From Microbacterium sp. LWH3-1.2 (GTDB taxonomy: Bacteria > Actinomycetota > Actinomycetes > Actinomycetales > Microbacteriaceae): a stretch of 64,000 nucleotides of DNA. The DNA lies in contig NZ_JBEGIK010000001.1 of assembly GCF_040675855.1 (NCBI RefSeq), positions 1,550,001-1,614,000 of the forward strand, read 5' to 3'. Position numbers and translations under genes: made by a program. Below, piece after piece: positions 16,857-25,628 of this stretch. The notes below the pieces were generated by a model. It saw only the letters and a list, made by a program, of their open reading frames with translations. It ran no database searches and was not told where the DNA came from. Numbering within the stretch: the first letter of the stretch is position 1; the number at the start of each line of letters is the position of its first letter.

Positions 16857-17909
16857 ATGGCTGACGAGAATGTGAATGTCCTCGGTGTTCAGACCAACAT
16901 CGAAGACGTCCTCTCCAACAACGACATCGGCAACACCGACGTAGAGGTCGAGGACAACGTCGTCGGCAACGACGGCAACGTCGTCGGCAACGACACCGAT
17001 GTCGAGGTCGAGGACAACAACGTCAACAGCGCGGTCGACAACGACGACAACAACGTCAACAGCGCCGTCGGCAACGACATCGCCTCCGACAACGAGATCG
17101 GCAACACCGACATCGAGGACTCGGGCAACGGCAACTTCAGCGGCAACACCGACAACTCGGACAACTCGGACAACTCCGACAACTCGGACAACTCCGTCGA
17201 GACCGACGTCGAGGTCGAGATCGAGGACTCCTTCAACGACAACTCGGACAACTCCACCGACGACAACTCGGAGACCGAGGACTCGTACAACGACAACTCG
17301 GACAACTACACGGACTCCTTCAACGAGACCACGCTCAACGACGACTCGGTGACGGTCGGCGTCCGCCAGTACAACACCGGTGTCGGCGGCGACCTGAACC
17401 TCGCCCTCGGCGGTGCCGGCGGCGCTGCTGCTGCGGCTGCTGCCGCGTCGGGCGCGCTGAACCTCGACATCGACAACCGCGCACAGGTCGTCGACCAGTC
17501 GGTCGCGCAGTCGTTCGGCTTCGTGAACGGCGACGTCGACCAGGAGTTCGAGCAGGAGGCCGTGGCGAACTCGGGCGACTGGGGTGCGGCTGCCGGCGAC
17601 GACGCCGACGTCGACAACTCGCAGACGACGATCAGCGTCGGCGACGTGTCGATCGGCAACACGTGGATCGACACCCACATCCAGGACTCGTTCCAGGACA
17701 ACTCGACCAACGAGTGGAACGAGTTCGAGGTCGAGATCGACGACTCGTTCAACGAGACCGACAACTCGACGGACGTCGACGTCGACATCGAGGACTCGTT
17801 CACGAGCGAGGTCGACAACTCGGTGGAGAACGAGCTCGAGTGGGAGAACAGCGGCAACTTCTTCAGCCCTGGCGGCGACGTCGCGGGCGACGACATCGTC
17901 GACTTCTGA
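16857..17909 (+). CDS. Extremely acidic Asp/Asn/Ser-rich protein sharing a module with IniB
   Basis: 350-aa low-complexity protein with no Lys, no Cys, two Arg and one His. Residues 1-165 are runs of D/N/S/V/E such as DNSDNSDNSDNSDNS and VEVEDN. A Gly/Ala-rich stretch (178-200) follows. Residues 205-268 (IDNRAQVVDQSV through GDVDQEF, AVANSG, GAAAGDDA and VGDVSIGN) match residues 92-154 of the iniB-like protein at 22186. The tail repeats DSFN-type words (DSFQDNS, DSFNETD, DSFTSE). There is no signal peptide or helix. ATG 16857 is chosen over 16851 because AAAGGA is then 6 nt away. It precedes the dynamin genes but has its own terminator. Function unknown; possibly a scaffold or disordered cation-binding polymer. 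Confidence 0.88.
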   Translation: MADENVNVLGVQTNIEDVLSNNDIGNTDVEVEDNVVGNDGNVVGNDTDVEVEDNNVNSAVDNDDNNVNSAVGNDIASDNEIGNTDIEDSGNGNFSGNTDNSDNSDNSDNSDNSVETDVEVEIEDSFNDNSDNSTDDNSETEDSYNDNSDNYTDSFNETTLNDDSVTVGVRQYNTGVGGDLNLALGGAGGAAAAAAAASGALNLDIDNRAQVVDQSVAQSFGFVNGDVDQEFEQEAVANSGDWGAAAGDDADVDNSQTTISVGDVSIGNTWIDTHIQDSFQDNSTNEWNEFEVEIDDSFNETDNSTDVDVDIEDSFTSEVDNSVENELEWENSGNFFSPGGDVAGDDIVDF

Positions 17910-17924
17910 TCCGCTCACACAGAC

Positions 17925-17962
17925 CTTGCCCGGCCGCCCTCCCGAGAGGGTGGCCGGGCAAG
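17925..17962 (+). terminator. Rho-independent-type terminator after the acidic-protein gene
   Basis: A 17-bp stem with one G-T wobble (left arm starts CTTGCCCGGCC, right arm ends GGCCGGGCAAG) and loop CCGA, 15 nt after the stop codon. It separates this gene from the GTPase pair. Confidence 0.85.
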
Positions 17963-18055
17963 ACCACGTCATGGACATGTATTTTTCGGTACCGCCCGCG
18001 CTTCTCGACCTTCGACTAGCGTGGTGCGGGGGAGTGCGTACAAGGGGGAGCATTC

Positions 18056-19948
18056 GTGGCTGAAAGCACAGCCGTCCAGAAAGCGGTCGCAGGGGACGCC
18101 GACAAGCCGACACCGCCGCCGGTCGCACCGGCGGCGAGCAAGGCCCTCGTCTCGATCGTCGACAACGTCGGTCAGCTCGCCACGACGACGGGCCGCGGCG
18201 ACCTGGCCAAACGCCTCGAGAACACGCATGCCCGTCTGCAGGACCCGAATGTGCGGGTCATCGTGGTCGGTGAATTCAAGCAGGGCAAGAGCAAGCTCAT
18301 CAACGCCCTCGTCAACGCGCCGGTCTGCCCGGTCGACGACGACGTGGCCACGAGTGTGCCGACGTCCGTCGGCTACGCCGCGGAACCCGACGCGTGGGTG
18401 ACGATCCAGGGCGACGACGAGACGCCTCCGGTTCGCCAGCGCATCCCCCTCGAGAACCTGGCCCAGTACGTCTCGGAGAGCGGGAATCCCGCGAACGAGC
18501 GCAAGGTCATCACCGCCGAGGTGGTGCTTCCCCGCGAACTGCTCAAGGGCGGCCTGAGACTGGTGGACTCGCCCGGCGTCGGCGGCCTGGACTCGACGAA
18601 CGCTCTTGCGACACTCGCCGCTCTGTCGTCGGCACACGCGGTCCTTCTCGTGTCGGACGCGTCGCAGGAGTACACCGAGCCCGAGGTGCAGTTCCTCAAG
18701 CATGCGATGCGCGTGTCCCCGAATGTGGCAGCCGTGCTCGCCAAGACCGACCTGTACCCGCAATGGCGCGACATCGAGCGGATCGACCGCTCGCACCTGG
18801 GCGACATCGGGGATGTGCCGATCTTCGCCGTTTCGAGCGACCTGCGCCTGATCGCGGCGGAAGAGCGCGACCGCGGGCTGAACGAGGAGTCGGGCTTCCC
18901 CGCGCTCGTGAGCCACCTGCGTCAGGAAGTCCTCGGACGCGCCGAGGTCATCCAAGCGCGCAGCGCGGTGCACGACCTCATCTCGGTCGTCGACCAGCTC
19001 AAGATGTCGCTGACTTCCGAACTCGAGGCGATCCTCCACCCCGAGGACACCCCCAAGCTCATCGCGCAGCTCGAGGACGCGAAGGCGCGCGCGGACGAGT
19101 TCCGCGGACGGTCGTCCAAATGGCAGGTGCAGTTGAACGACGGCGTCGCCGACCTCATCTCGGACATGGAGCACGACCTGCGCGACCGCCTTCGCAAGGT
19201 GCAGCGCGAGGCGGAGAACGCCATCGACGAGGGCGACCCCGGGCCGATCTGGGACCAGCTCACCGAGTGGCTCGATCAGCGCGTCTCGGCGGCCGTCTCG
19301 GAGACGTTCGTGTGGACCGACGAGCGGTCGCGATGGCTCTCTGAGGAGGTCGCCGAACTGTTCATCCAGGGTGAGACCGACCTTCCCGTGATCTATGTCG
19401 GCGACACCGAGGGCATCCTCGACGACGTGGAGAACATAGCCACGCTCGACCATCGTCAGATGGGTGCCGGCGAGAAGATCTTCATCGGCGTCCGCGGCTC
19501 ATACGGCGGCGTGCTCATGGTCGGCCTCGCCACCGGCCTCATCGGCCTTTCGCTCATCAACCCGCTGTCGCTCCTCGCCGGCGTGCTGGTGGGGCGCAGG
19601 GCCTACCGGGAGGACATGAACTCGCGGCTTTCGCGCCGGCGCTTCGAGGCCAAGACCCTCGTGCGCCGCTATCTCGACGAGGTGCAGTTCCAGGTCGGCA
19701 AGCAGTTGAAGGACCGACTGCGCATCGTGCAGCGCGCCGCGCGCGACCAATTCGGCAGCATCGCCGACGAGCTCCACCGCTCGCTCTCGGACGCGGTGCT
19801 CGCCGCCAAGCAGGCGGCCGGCACGTACGCGGGGGAGCAGGACCAGCGAGTGAAGGAGCTTCAGCTGCGGGTGCAGCAGCTCGAGGCGCTGAAGGCCAAG
19901 ATCCCTGCGCTGCCGGCGCTGCGGGCCGTGGAGGCAGCGAACCGGTGA
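18056..19948 (+). CDS. Dynamin-like GTPase, IniA type
   Basis: Bacterial dynamin-like protein of 630 aa. G1 is GEFKQGKSK (72-80), G3 is VDSPGVGG (about 170-177) and G4 is LAKTD (about 228-232). Long helical segments surround a hydrophobic hairpin near residues 485-520 (YGGVLMVGLATGLIGL, NPLSLLAGVLVG), which fits the membrane-inserting paddle of mycobacterial IniA. The N-terminus (about 30 aa) is Pro/Ala-rich. GTG 18056 has AAGGGGGAG 5 nt upstream; TAGCGT at 18017-18022 is a possible -10 box. It overlaps the second GTPase gene by GTGA. In mycobacteria IniA remodels membrane during cell-wall stress; the same role is inferred here. Confidence 0.9.
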   Translation: MAESTAVQKAVAGDADKPTPPPVAPAASKALVSIVDNVGQLATTTGRGDLAKRLENTHARLQDPNVRVIVVGEFKQGKSKLINALVNAPVCPVDDDVATSVPTSVGYAAEPDAWVTIQGDDETPPVRQRIPLENLAQYVSESGNPANERKVITAEVVLPRELLKGGLRLVDSPGVGGLDSTNALATLAALSSAHAVLLVSDASQEYTEPEVQFLKHAMRVSPNVAAVLAKTDLYPQWRDIERIDRSHLGDIGDVPIFAVSSDLRLIAAEERDRGLNEESGFPALVSHLRQEVLGRAEVIQARSAVHDLISVVDQLKMSLTSELEAILHPEDTPKLIAQLEDAKARADEFRGRSSKWQVQLNDGVADLISDMEHDLRDRLRKVQREAENAIDEGDPGPIWDQLTEWLDQRVSAAVSETFVWTDERSRWLSEEVAELFIQGETDLPVIYVGDTEGILDDVENIATLDHRQMGAGEKIFIGVRGSYGGVLMVGLATGLIGLSLINPLSLLAGVLVGRRAYREDMNSRLSRRRFEAKTLVRRYLDEVQFQVGKQLKDRLRIVQRAARDQFGSIADELHRSLSDAVLAAKQAAGTYAGEQDQRVKELQLRVQQLEALKAKIPALPALRAVEAANR

Positions 19949-21570
19949 GGGGGTCGATCCTCGAAGACGCGAGCGCGCTGGTCCGCGCCGCGCGCGAGCT
20001 GTACGCCGACGATCCAGAAGCCGGCGACCTGCTCGCCGACCTGGAACGGCGCCTCAGCGAGCCGATCCGTCTCGCCATCGCGGGCATGGTCAAGGCCGGC
20101 AAGTCCACGCTGCTGAACGCGATGCTCGGCGAACGCCTGGCGCCCACGGACGCGGGCGAATGCACGCGGGTGGTGACGTGGTACCGCTACTCGGCGACTC
20201 CGACGATCACCATGCACCCCTATGACGGAGAATCGCGCCCGATGCCCATCCGGCGCGAGGCGGGCCGACTCGTGCTCGATCTCGACGGCGTGGCGCCGGA
20301 AGACGTCGCCTGGATCGATGTCGGCTGGCCATCGACCGGTCTGCGCTCGCTCATCCTGATCGACACCCCGGGAATCGCTTCGCTCTCGCGGGATGTGTCC
20401 GCTCGCTCCACGGACTTCCTCGTGCCCGACACCGAGCCTTCGTCGGCCGACGCGATCGTCTACCTGATGCGTCACCTGCACGCATCGGACCTGAAGTTCC
20501 TGGAGTCGTTCCGCGACACGGCTGCCGGGGCGTCGCAGACGGTGAACGCCGTCGCCGTACTGTCGCGCGCCGACGAGATCGGATCCGGTCGCATCGATTC
20601 GCTCCTGTCGGCGGGGAAAGTGGCGCGTCGCTATGAGAAGGACGGCGACCTCGCATCGCTGTCACTCGGCGTGGTGCCCGTCGCAGGGCTCCTCGCGGAG
20701 AGCGCGCGGACGCTGCGCGAGGACGAGTTCGCCGCCTTCCGCGACATCGCAGGGATGGACCGCACCTCCCGCGAGGCTCTGATGGTGTCGGCTGACCGAT
20801 TCGTGCGCCCGACGGAGGCGTCATCGTTGAGCGAGGACGTCCGCCGCGCGCTGCTCAACCGGTTCGGCATCTTCGGCGTGCGCCTCGCGAGCGCGCTGAT
20901 CCGCGGCGGTGCCGCCGACTCCTCGCAGCTGTCGGAACAACTCGTTCAGCAGAGCGGGCTGAATGAACTGCAGCAGTTCATCCAGCTGCAATTCCGCACC
21001 CGCGCCGGGGCGCTGAAGGTGCGCGGCGTGCTCGATGCGCTGCAGACGCTCCTGCGCGAGAAGCCGCGCGACGGTGCGGATGCGGTCCTGGGTGGCGTCG
21101 AGCGCATCTACGCATCGGCGCACACGTTGCGCGAGCTCTCGCTCCTGTCGCGGGCGCGCTCCTCGGGACTGCCGCTGAGCCGACTGGATGCGGAGGAGGC
21201 GGAGCGCATCATCGGCGGAACCGGCCCCTCTGCCGGCGCCCGTCTGGGACTGGCGGAGACCGCAACCACCGCCGAGACCCGCGAGCGCGTCGACGAGCTG
21301 CTGGCGCGATGGCGCACGCTCAGCGAGTCGCCGCTGGCCGAACGGGCCACCGTGGAGGTGGCCCGCTCGGTGATCCGCAGTCTCGAGGAGGTCGCGTCAG
21401 AGCTCGCCGTCGTCGGAACCGGCGCGACGGACGTCGTACTTCCGGGCGGTCCACTGGAGGGCGCCGTGGAAGGTGCTGAAGAGGAGCGCGAGGAGCGCGA
21501 GAGCCCACTGGGCGAGGAGCACCTGCCGCAGCACGGGGGCGTGCTCGCCCGTGGTGAAGATCTCCGCTGA
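19945..21570 (+). CDS. Dynamin-like GTPase, IniC type
   Basis: Second dynamin-family GTPase, 541 aa. G1 is GMVKAGKST (47-55), G3 is LIDTPGIASL and G4 is LSRADE. The rest is helical with no evident membrane segment, like IniC of mycobacteria. It is coupled to the IniA-type gene by a GTGA overlap, so the two probably form a hetero-complex. The last 58 codons (from 21397) lie antisense to the end of the convergent membrane-protein gene. This tail is Gly/Glu-rich (EGAEEEREERES) and looks like a run-on through the other gene and not a conserved domain. Confidence 0.88.
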   Translation: MRGSILEDASALVRAARELYADDPEAGDLLADLERRLSEPIRLAIAGMVKAGKSTLLNAMLGERLAPTDAGECTRVVTWYRYSATPTITMHPYDGESRPMPIRREAGRLVLDLDGVAPEDVAWIDVGWPSTGLRSLILIDTPGIASLSRDVSARSTDFLVPDTEPSSADAIVYLMRHLHASDLKFLESFRDTAAGASQTVNAVAVLSRADEIGSGRIDSLLSAGKVARRYEKDGDLASLSLGVVPVAGLLAESARTLREDEFAAFRDIAGMDRTSREALMVSADRFVRPTEASSLSEDVRRALLNRFGIFGVRLASALIRGGAADSSQLSEQLVQQSGLNELQQFIQLQFRTRAGALKVRGVLDALQTLLREKPRDGADAVLGGVERIYASAHTLRELSLLSRARSSGLPLSRLDAEEAERIIGGTGPSAGARLGLAETATTAETRERVDELLARWRTLSESPLAERATVEVARSVIRSLEEVASELAVVGTGATDVVLPGGPLEGAVEGAEEEREERESPLGEEHLPQHGGVLARGEDLR

Positions 21571-22176
21571 CAGCAGGAAGAGCAGGATCTGCCCCGCCAC
21601 GGTGGCCAGCTGCCACCACCGGACGTGCGGCTTGCGGTTGGTGAACGACACGAGAAGCACGATCTGCACCAGCAGCAGTGCGAGCGCCGTGCCGAACACG
21701 AGCCAGAAGATGATGTCGGCCGCCGCGGTGTAGGTCTCTTCGCTCCGGCCTTCTTCGACGGCGCGGGCGACGTCCGCGATGATGGGGAGCTGGTCCTCGC
21801 GGATGACGAACAGATAGACCACCGCCACGCCGCCGGTGAGCAGGCTCAACACCCACAGGAACTGGCTGAGCCTGACCGAGAACGGCGGGGGACGCTTGGT
21901 GAGTACGGGAGCCGCGTTCGCACTGGCGGTCGGCGGCCGCTCCGGAGCTTCTCGCCGCGGTGGCGGGGGCGGAGGCGTCGCTTGTCTGGGCACGGCGGTG
22001 GGCGCGGGCGGGCGCTGCACGCTCGAGGCCGCAATCTTGCGCACCGGCACACGGCCGATGGCTTCGCCCGGGGGCGGAGCCTCCTCGAATGTGGGCGGGG
22101 GCGGCTTGGGACGCGCGCTCGCGCGCCCTGGTCCTGCCAGGGCGCGCGAGCGATCGTCGTCTTCCCGTTCGGGCAC
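21397..22176 (-). CDS. Four-helix membrane protein with Pro-rich N-terminus (ini-like locus)
   Basis: 259-aa protein: residues 1-100 are Pro/Ala/Arg-rich and presumably cytoplasmic, then four hydrophobic helices (LSQFLWVLSLLTGGVAVVYL; AADIIFWLVFGTALALLLVQ; ATVAGQILLFLLSAEIF; AQWALALLALLFSTFHGAL). I recognise no family. It starts (GTG 22176) 9 nt after the iniB-like stop, so the two are co-transcribed. The fourth helix lies in the 174-bp region antisense to the end of the IniC-type gene, which argues that this strand is truly coding there. A membrane partner of the GTPases is a reasonable guess. Confidence 0.82.
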   Translation of the reverse strand: MPEREDDDRSRALAGPGRASARPKPPPPTFEEAPPPGEAIGRVPVRKIAASSVQRPPAPTAVPRQATPPPPPPRREAPERPPTASANAAPVLTKRPPPFSVRLSQFLWVLSLLTGGVAVVYLFVIREDQLPIIADVARAVEEGRSEETYTAAADIIFWLVFGTALALLLVQIVLLVSFTNRKPHVRWWQLATVAGQILLFLLSAEIFTTGEHAPVLRQVLLAQWALALLALLFSTFHGALQWTARKYDVRRAGSDDGEL

Positions 22177-22185
22177 GTCGGATCC

Positions 22186-22929
22186 TTAGTACTGGTCGTC
22201 GGGCTCCAGCTCGAGCGGAGGTTCCTCCGCGACGAACGTCGCCGCGTCGACGGCGTAATCGTCGGCGTCGTCGGCCACCGTCTGGATCTCGACCGGTGGC
22301 GCGACCTCTTCGACGGGAGCAGCTTCGACGGGGGCCGCATCGACAGCCACGACGGGCGCAGCATCGGGCGAGTTGTTGAACGAGTCGTCGGCCTCGGCAT
22401 CCACATCGGTGTCGGTGTTCGTCGAGTTGTCGTTGAACGAACCGTCGATGTTGGTCGTCGTGTCTTCGTTGCCGATGGACACGTCACCCACCGTGGTGGT
22501 GTCTTCGGAGTTGTCGACCTCGGCGTCATCGCCGGCGGCAGCACCGTTGTCGCCGCTGTTGACGACGGCCTCCTGGTCGAAGATCTGGTTGACGTCGCCG
22601 TCCGCCCAGATGTTCTGGTTCACCGACTGGTCCACGATCGTCGCGCGGTTGTCGATCGCGAAGCTGTTCGTGATGTTGTAGATCTCGTTCTCGACCGACG
22701 GCGGCTTCGGCGGTGCCGGAGGCATCGGCGGCTTGGGGCTCACCTGGGGGTGGTCCACGATGACGGGGGCGACAGCGCGAACGTCTTCGACGCATGCGTC
22801 GCTCAGACCGTTGCGGGCCAGCGTGCCCTGCGGGTCCTCCTCGAACTCCGCGGCGGCGGCCGGGTCGCCCAGGAGACTGAGTATGAACTCGATCAATGCG
22901 TCGGCAATCGTTGCCAGAGGTGTTGTCAT
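22186..22929 (-). CDS. IniB N-terminal-domain protein
   Basis: 247-aa acidic protein. Residues 5-60 (DALIEFILSLLGDPAAAAEF, then GLSDACVEDVRAVAPVI) match the IniB N-terminal domain of mycobacteria. A Pro linker (64-79) follows, then a module (92-154; IDNRATIVDQSV, GDVNQIFDQEAV, GAAAGDDAEVDN, VGDVSIGN) shared with the acidic protein at 16857, then DSFN words and a Val/Ala/Glu-rich tail. Start is ATG at 22929 with CAGGAG upstream. It lies directly downstream of the IniR-like regulator gene on the same strand. The molecular role of IniB proteins is not established. Confidence 0.9.
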   Translation of the reverse strand: MTTPLATIADALIEFILSLLGDPAAAAEFEEDPQGTLARNGLSDACVEDVRAVAPVIVDHPQVSPKPPMPPAPPKPPSVENEIYNITNSFAIDNRATIVDQSVNQNIWADGDVNQIFDQEAVVNSGDNGAAAGDDAEVDNSEDTTTVGDVSIGNEDTTTNIDGSFNDNSTNTDTDVDAEADDSFNNSPDAAPVVAVDAAPVEAAPVEEVAPPVEIQTVADDADDYAVDAATFVAEEPPLELEPDDQY

Positions 22930-22993
22930 GACTCGGCTCCTGTCACTTCGAGAATCACTCTCGACATTAGGTGTTTCTCACAATCGGCGAATC

Positions 22994-23039
22994 GGGGGTT
23001 TTCCCGAATCGGTACGGGGGTTCTTGGGGGTTCTGGGGG
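22994..23039 (-). promoter_or_regulatory. Direct repeats of AACCCCC upstream of the iniB-like gene
   Basis: On the plus strand GGGGGTT occurs at 22994, 23016 and 23026, and a fourth GGGGG at 23035, about 65-110 bp before the iniB-like ATG. The last three are spaced 9-10 bp, one helical turn, as in arrayed activator sites. They sit in the only non-coding gap between the regulator gene and iniB. Related words precede the acidic-protein gene at 16732-16753. Confidence 0.45.
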
Positions 23040-23057
23040 CGTTGCGCACCCGTGTCC

Positions 23058-25607
23058 TCAGCCGTCCTCCGCGAGGGGTCGGGTCTGCGAGAGGGCGACG
23101 CGCAACTTGGCGATCAGATCGGAGCGCGAGGTCGCGCCGAGCCGCCGCCGGATGCTGGCGATGTGGTGCTCCGCGGTGCGCGGAGAGATGAAGATCGTCT
23201 CGCCGATCTCGGCGTACGTCTTGCCCTCCACGACGAGACGCGCGACATCCGTCTCGCGCTCGCTCAGCACTGATTCGGTGGCGTCCGAGGGCGTTTCGGC
23301 GTTCTCTCCGGGCTTCTCGGCGACTGCGGGCTTGTCCTGCGGGTACAGCTCCCGCGCCCGCGCGAGCAGGCGTGCCGACACCTTGCGGTCGTCGGAGCGT
23401 CCGGCTCCCTGACCGGCCAGCCGTGCGGCATCCCATCTCAGCCCTATCGCGGCGAGCGACTGGGCCGCCGCGTCGACCTCGTCGACGTCGACCGAGCCCG
23501 CGAGGACGGATGTCCACAGTCGCCCGGCCTTCGCCATGGTCTCGGCGACGCCGCTGTGCGGGGCAGCGTCCACCAGCGCGTGGGCGTGAGGGCTCAGCGA
23601 CTCGGGGAGATTGCGGAGGATGCCGCGCTGGATGCCGGCCCACCGCAGATGCGCCGACCAGAGCGCCGGCCGACCTAGCGCGTCGACGAGCGCGAGCGCC
23701 CGCGTGAAGAGCGGCTCGGTGACCGTCTCGTCGCCCACCCGGGCACCGGCACTGACGAACTCGACCAGCGGAAGCAGCGCGTAGAGGTCGACGTCCGCGT
23801 CGAGGAGACCGTCGCGGCCGCGCTCCCACGCCGCCTCCAGGCCCGCGGCGTCCTCGTAACGCCGCGCCAGCCCGACACGGATCGCCTGAAGGAGCAGCTC
23901 ATCGCGCGCGGCGGCCTTGGGCGTCAGCGCGACCGCGGCCTCGAGCGCTTCGCGGGACCGCGCACCTCTCGCCTGCTGCAGGGCGATCCACGACTTCCAC
24001 AGCAGGAGCCGCGACATCACCCACGGGGTCCCCTGATGTCCCTCGATCGCCGCATCGACGACCGCCCGCGCTGTCGCGAGGTCGCCGGCGCTGATGGCGG
24101 CGACGGCGGCGATCACCGCGGGGTGCTCCGGCATGGGGGTGGACGAGCGCGACGCCGTGTACAGGTGCGACGCGCGCACGAGATCGGCGACCGCCGCATC
24201 GGCGTGATCGGTGCGCAGCGACGTCTGAAGGCCTCGCTGCAGGAGATTCATCGCCACGCCCAGCGTCGAGGGTGCCGCGCGCTGCACTGCAGGCGCGGAT
24301 GCGTCTTCGGTCTCGGCCGAGCCCGTCTCGCCGATCCCGATGCGGGCGATCAGACGGCGGACGGATGCCTCGGCCGTCGTCGGGGGGAACACATCGTAGA
24401 ACCCCGACCCGGTGTGGAGCATGCCCCGCATCGACCAGGTGGCGGCCGCGACATCGGCGATGCGCGCCGTGACGCTCTCGGAGCGGTCGGCGAAGGCCGT
24501 CGCTTCATCGAGGAGCTGGGCGGCCGAGTCGATGTCGCCGCATGACCACGCCGCCTGTGCGCGCTTCGCGGCGAGGTCAGCCGAGTTCACGCCCGCATCC
24601 GCCGCAGCGCAGTACAGCTCGCCCGCGCGCACGGGATCGGAATCGAGGAGCTGGTCGCCGTGTTCGACGAGGGCCGATGACAGGCGCGGGTCGCGGATGT
24701 CCGCGAGCCAGTCGCCGGTGCGGGATGCGAGAGGGTCCATGCCTCCGGGCATGCCCGCGATGAGGTCGACCAGCCGCCGAGCTGACAGGTTCGCCCGTAC
24801 TGCGGAGCGCACCACCGGCACCGGACGCCCGTTGCGCAGCAGCAGCCCTTCCGCATAGCCCTGGGCGATGACGCTTTCGACATCGTCGAGAGGGTCGGTG
24901 AGCACCGGCGCGTCGTCCGACCACACGCTCATCGCCTCGATGATGCGCCGTACATCCTCCTCGACGACGCCCATCCGGTGGGCGACGCTCTGCTCGAGCA
25001 CGTGGCCGAGCGCGGCGTGTGTGCCGTCGTCCACGCAGTCGCGATCGTCGTGGGCGGCGAGCGCGGCGGACACGAGCCACGCCACCCCGCCCGTCACCTC
25101 GAGCAGATGATCCAGACACTCCGGCTTCAGTGTGCGCTCGTTCGCCTCCAGGTAGTCGAGCACGTCCGCGCGAGTGAGGTGGCCCAGCACCACTGCGGGG
25201 CGGCTGCGCTCGAGGTGCCGCGCGATCGACGACAGTGCGTGAGAGTTCGACCAGGGCCGGCTCGTCGCGACCAGAGCCGCGTCGGGGTCGCTCGCCCGCA
25301 CTCGCAGCCCCTCCATCTGTGCGGCCGGCAGCAGATGCAGGTCGTCGACGAGGAGGATGCTCGAGGCGGGGACGTCGAGCACATCGGTCTCAGGGCCGAG
25401 GACGGTGACCGTTGCGCTCTTCTGCGCGAGAAAGCGCTGGGCGCCGCGCAGCATCGTGGTCTTGCCGGAGCCCGCGTTCCCCGAGATCAGCACGCGCGGC
25501 GGCATGTCGTGAGCCGTGAGCGCGTCGATGAGCGGGCGTGCGTGGCGCGAACCGGTGAAGGTCGTCGCGTCGAAGAACGCTGCCACAGTCATTGTGGGTG
25601 AAGCCAT
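23058..25607 (-). CDS. Large ATPase/LuxR-family regulator, IniR-like
   Basis: 849-aa signal-transducing transcription factor. The N-terminus is an AAA/STAND ATPase with Walker A ISGNAGSGKTTML (about 41-53), Walker B ILLVDDLHLL (84-93) and an ALVATSR sensor block. A long helical, TPR-like middle follows. The C-terminal LuxR helix-turn-helix (about 785-845) has LSERETDVARLVVEGKTYAE and TAEHHIASIRRRL. This is the architecture of mycobacterial IniR, which activates iniBAC and is encoded next to it; here too the target genes are adjacent. It lies 21 nt after the Hsp70-like gene in the same operon. ATG 25607 has only a weak ribosome site; ATG at 25592 is an alternative. Confidence 0.88.
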   Translation of the reverse strand: MASPTMTVAAFFDATTFTGSRHARPLIDALTAHDMPPRVLISGNAGSGKTTMLRGAQRFLAQKSATVTVLGPETDVLDVPASSILLVDDLHLLPAAQMEGLRVRASDPDAALVATSRPWSNSHALSSIARHLERSRPAVVLGHLTRADVLDYLEANERTLKPECLDHLLEVTGGVAWLVSAALAAHDDRDCVDDGTHAALGHVLEQSVAHRMGVVEEDVRRIIEAMSVWSDDAPVLTDPLDDVESVIAQGYAEGLLLRNGRPVPVVRSAVRANLSARRLVDLIAGMPGGMDPLASRTGDWLADIRDPRLSSALVEHGDQLLDSDPVRAGELYCAAADAGVNSADLAAKRAQAAWSCGDIDSAAQLLDEATAFADRSESVTARIADVAAATWSMRGMLHTGSGFYDVFPPTTAEASVRRLIARIGIGETGSAETEDASAPAVQRAAPSTLGVAMNLLQRGLQTSLRTDHADAAVADLVRASHLYTASRSSTPMPEHPAVIAAVAAISAGDLATARAVVDAAIEGHQGTPWVMSRLLLWKSWIALQQARGARSREALEAAVALTPKAAARDELLLQAIRVGLARRYEDAAGLEAAWERGRDGLLDADVDLYALLPLVEFVSAGARVGDETVTEPLFTRALALVDALGRPALWSAHLRWAGIQRGILRNLPESLSPHAHALVDAAPHSGVAETMAKAGRLWTSVLAGSVDVDEVDAAAQSLAAIGLRWDAARLAGQGAGRSDDRKVSARLLARARELYPQDKPAVAEKPGENAETPSDATESVLSERETDVARLVVEGKTYAEIGETIFISPRTAEHHIASIRRRLGATSRSDLIAKLRVALSQTRPLAEDG

Positions 25608-25628
25608 GATGAATCGTCGTTCCCGGCG

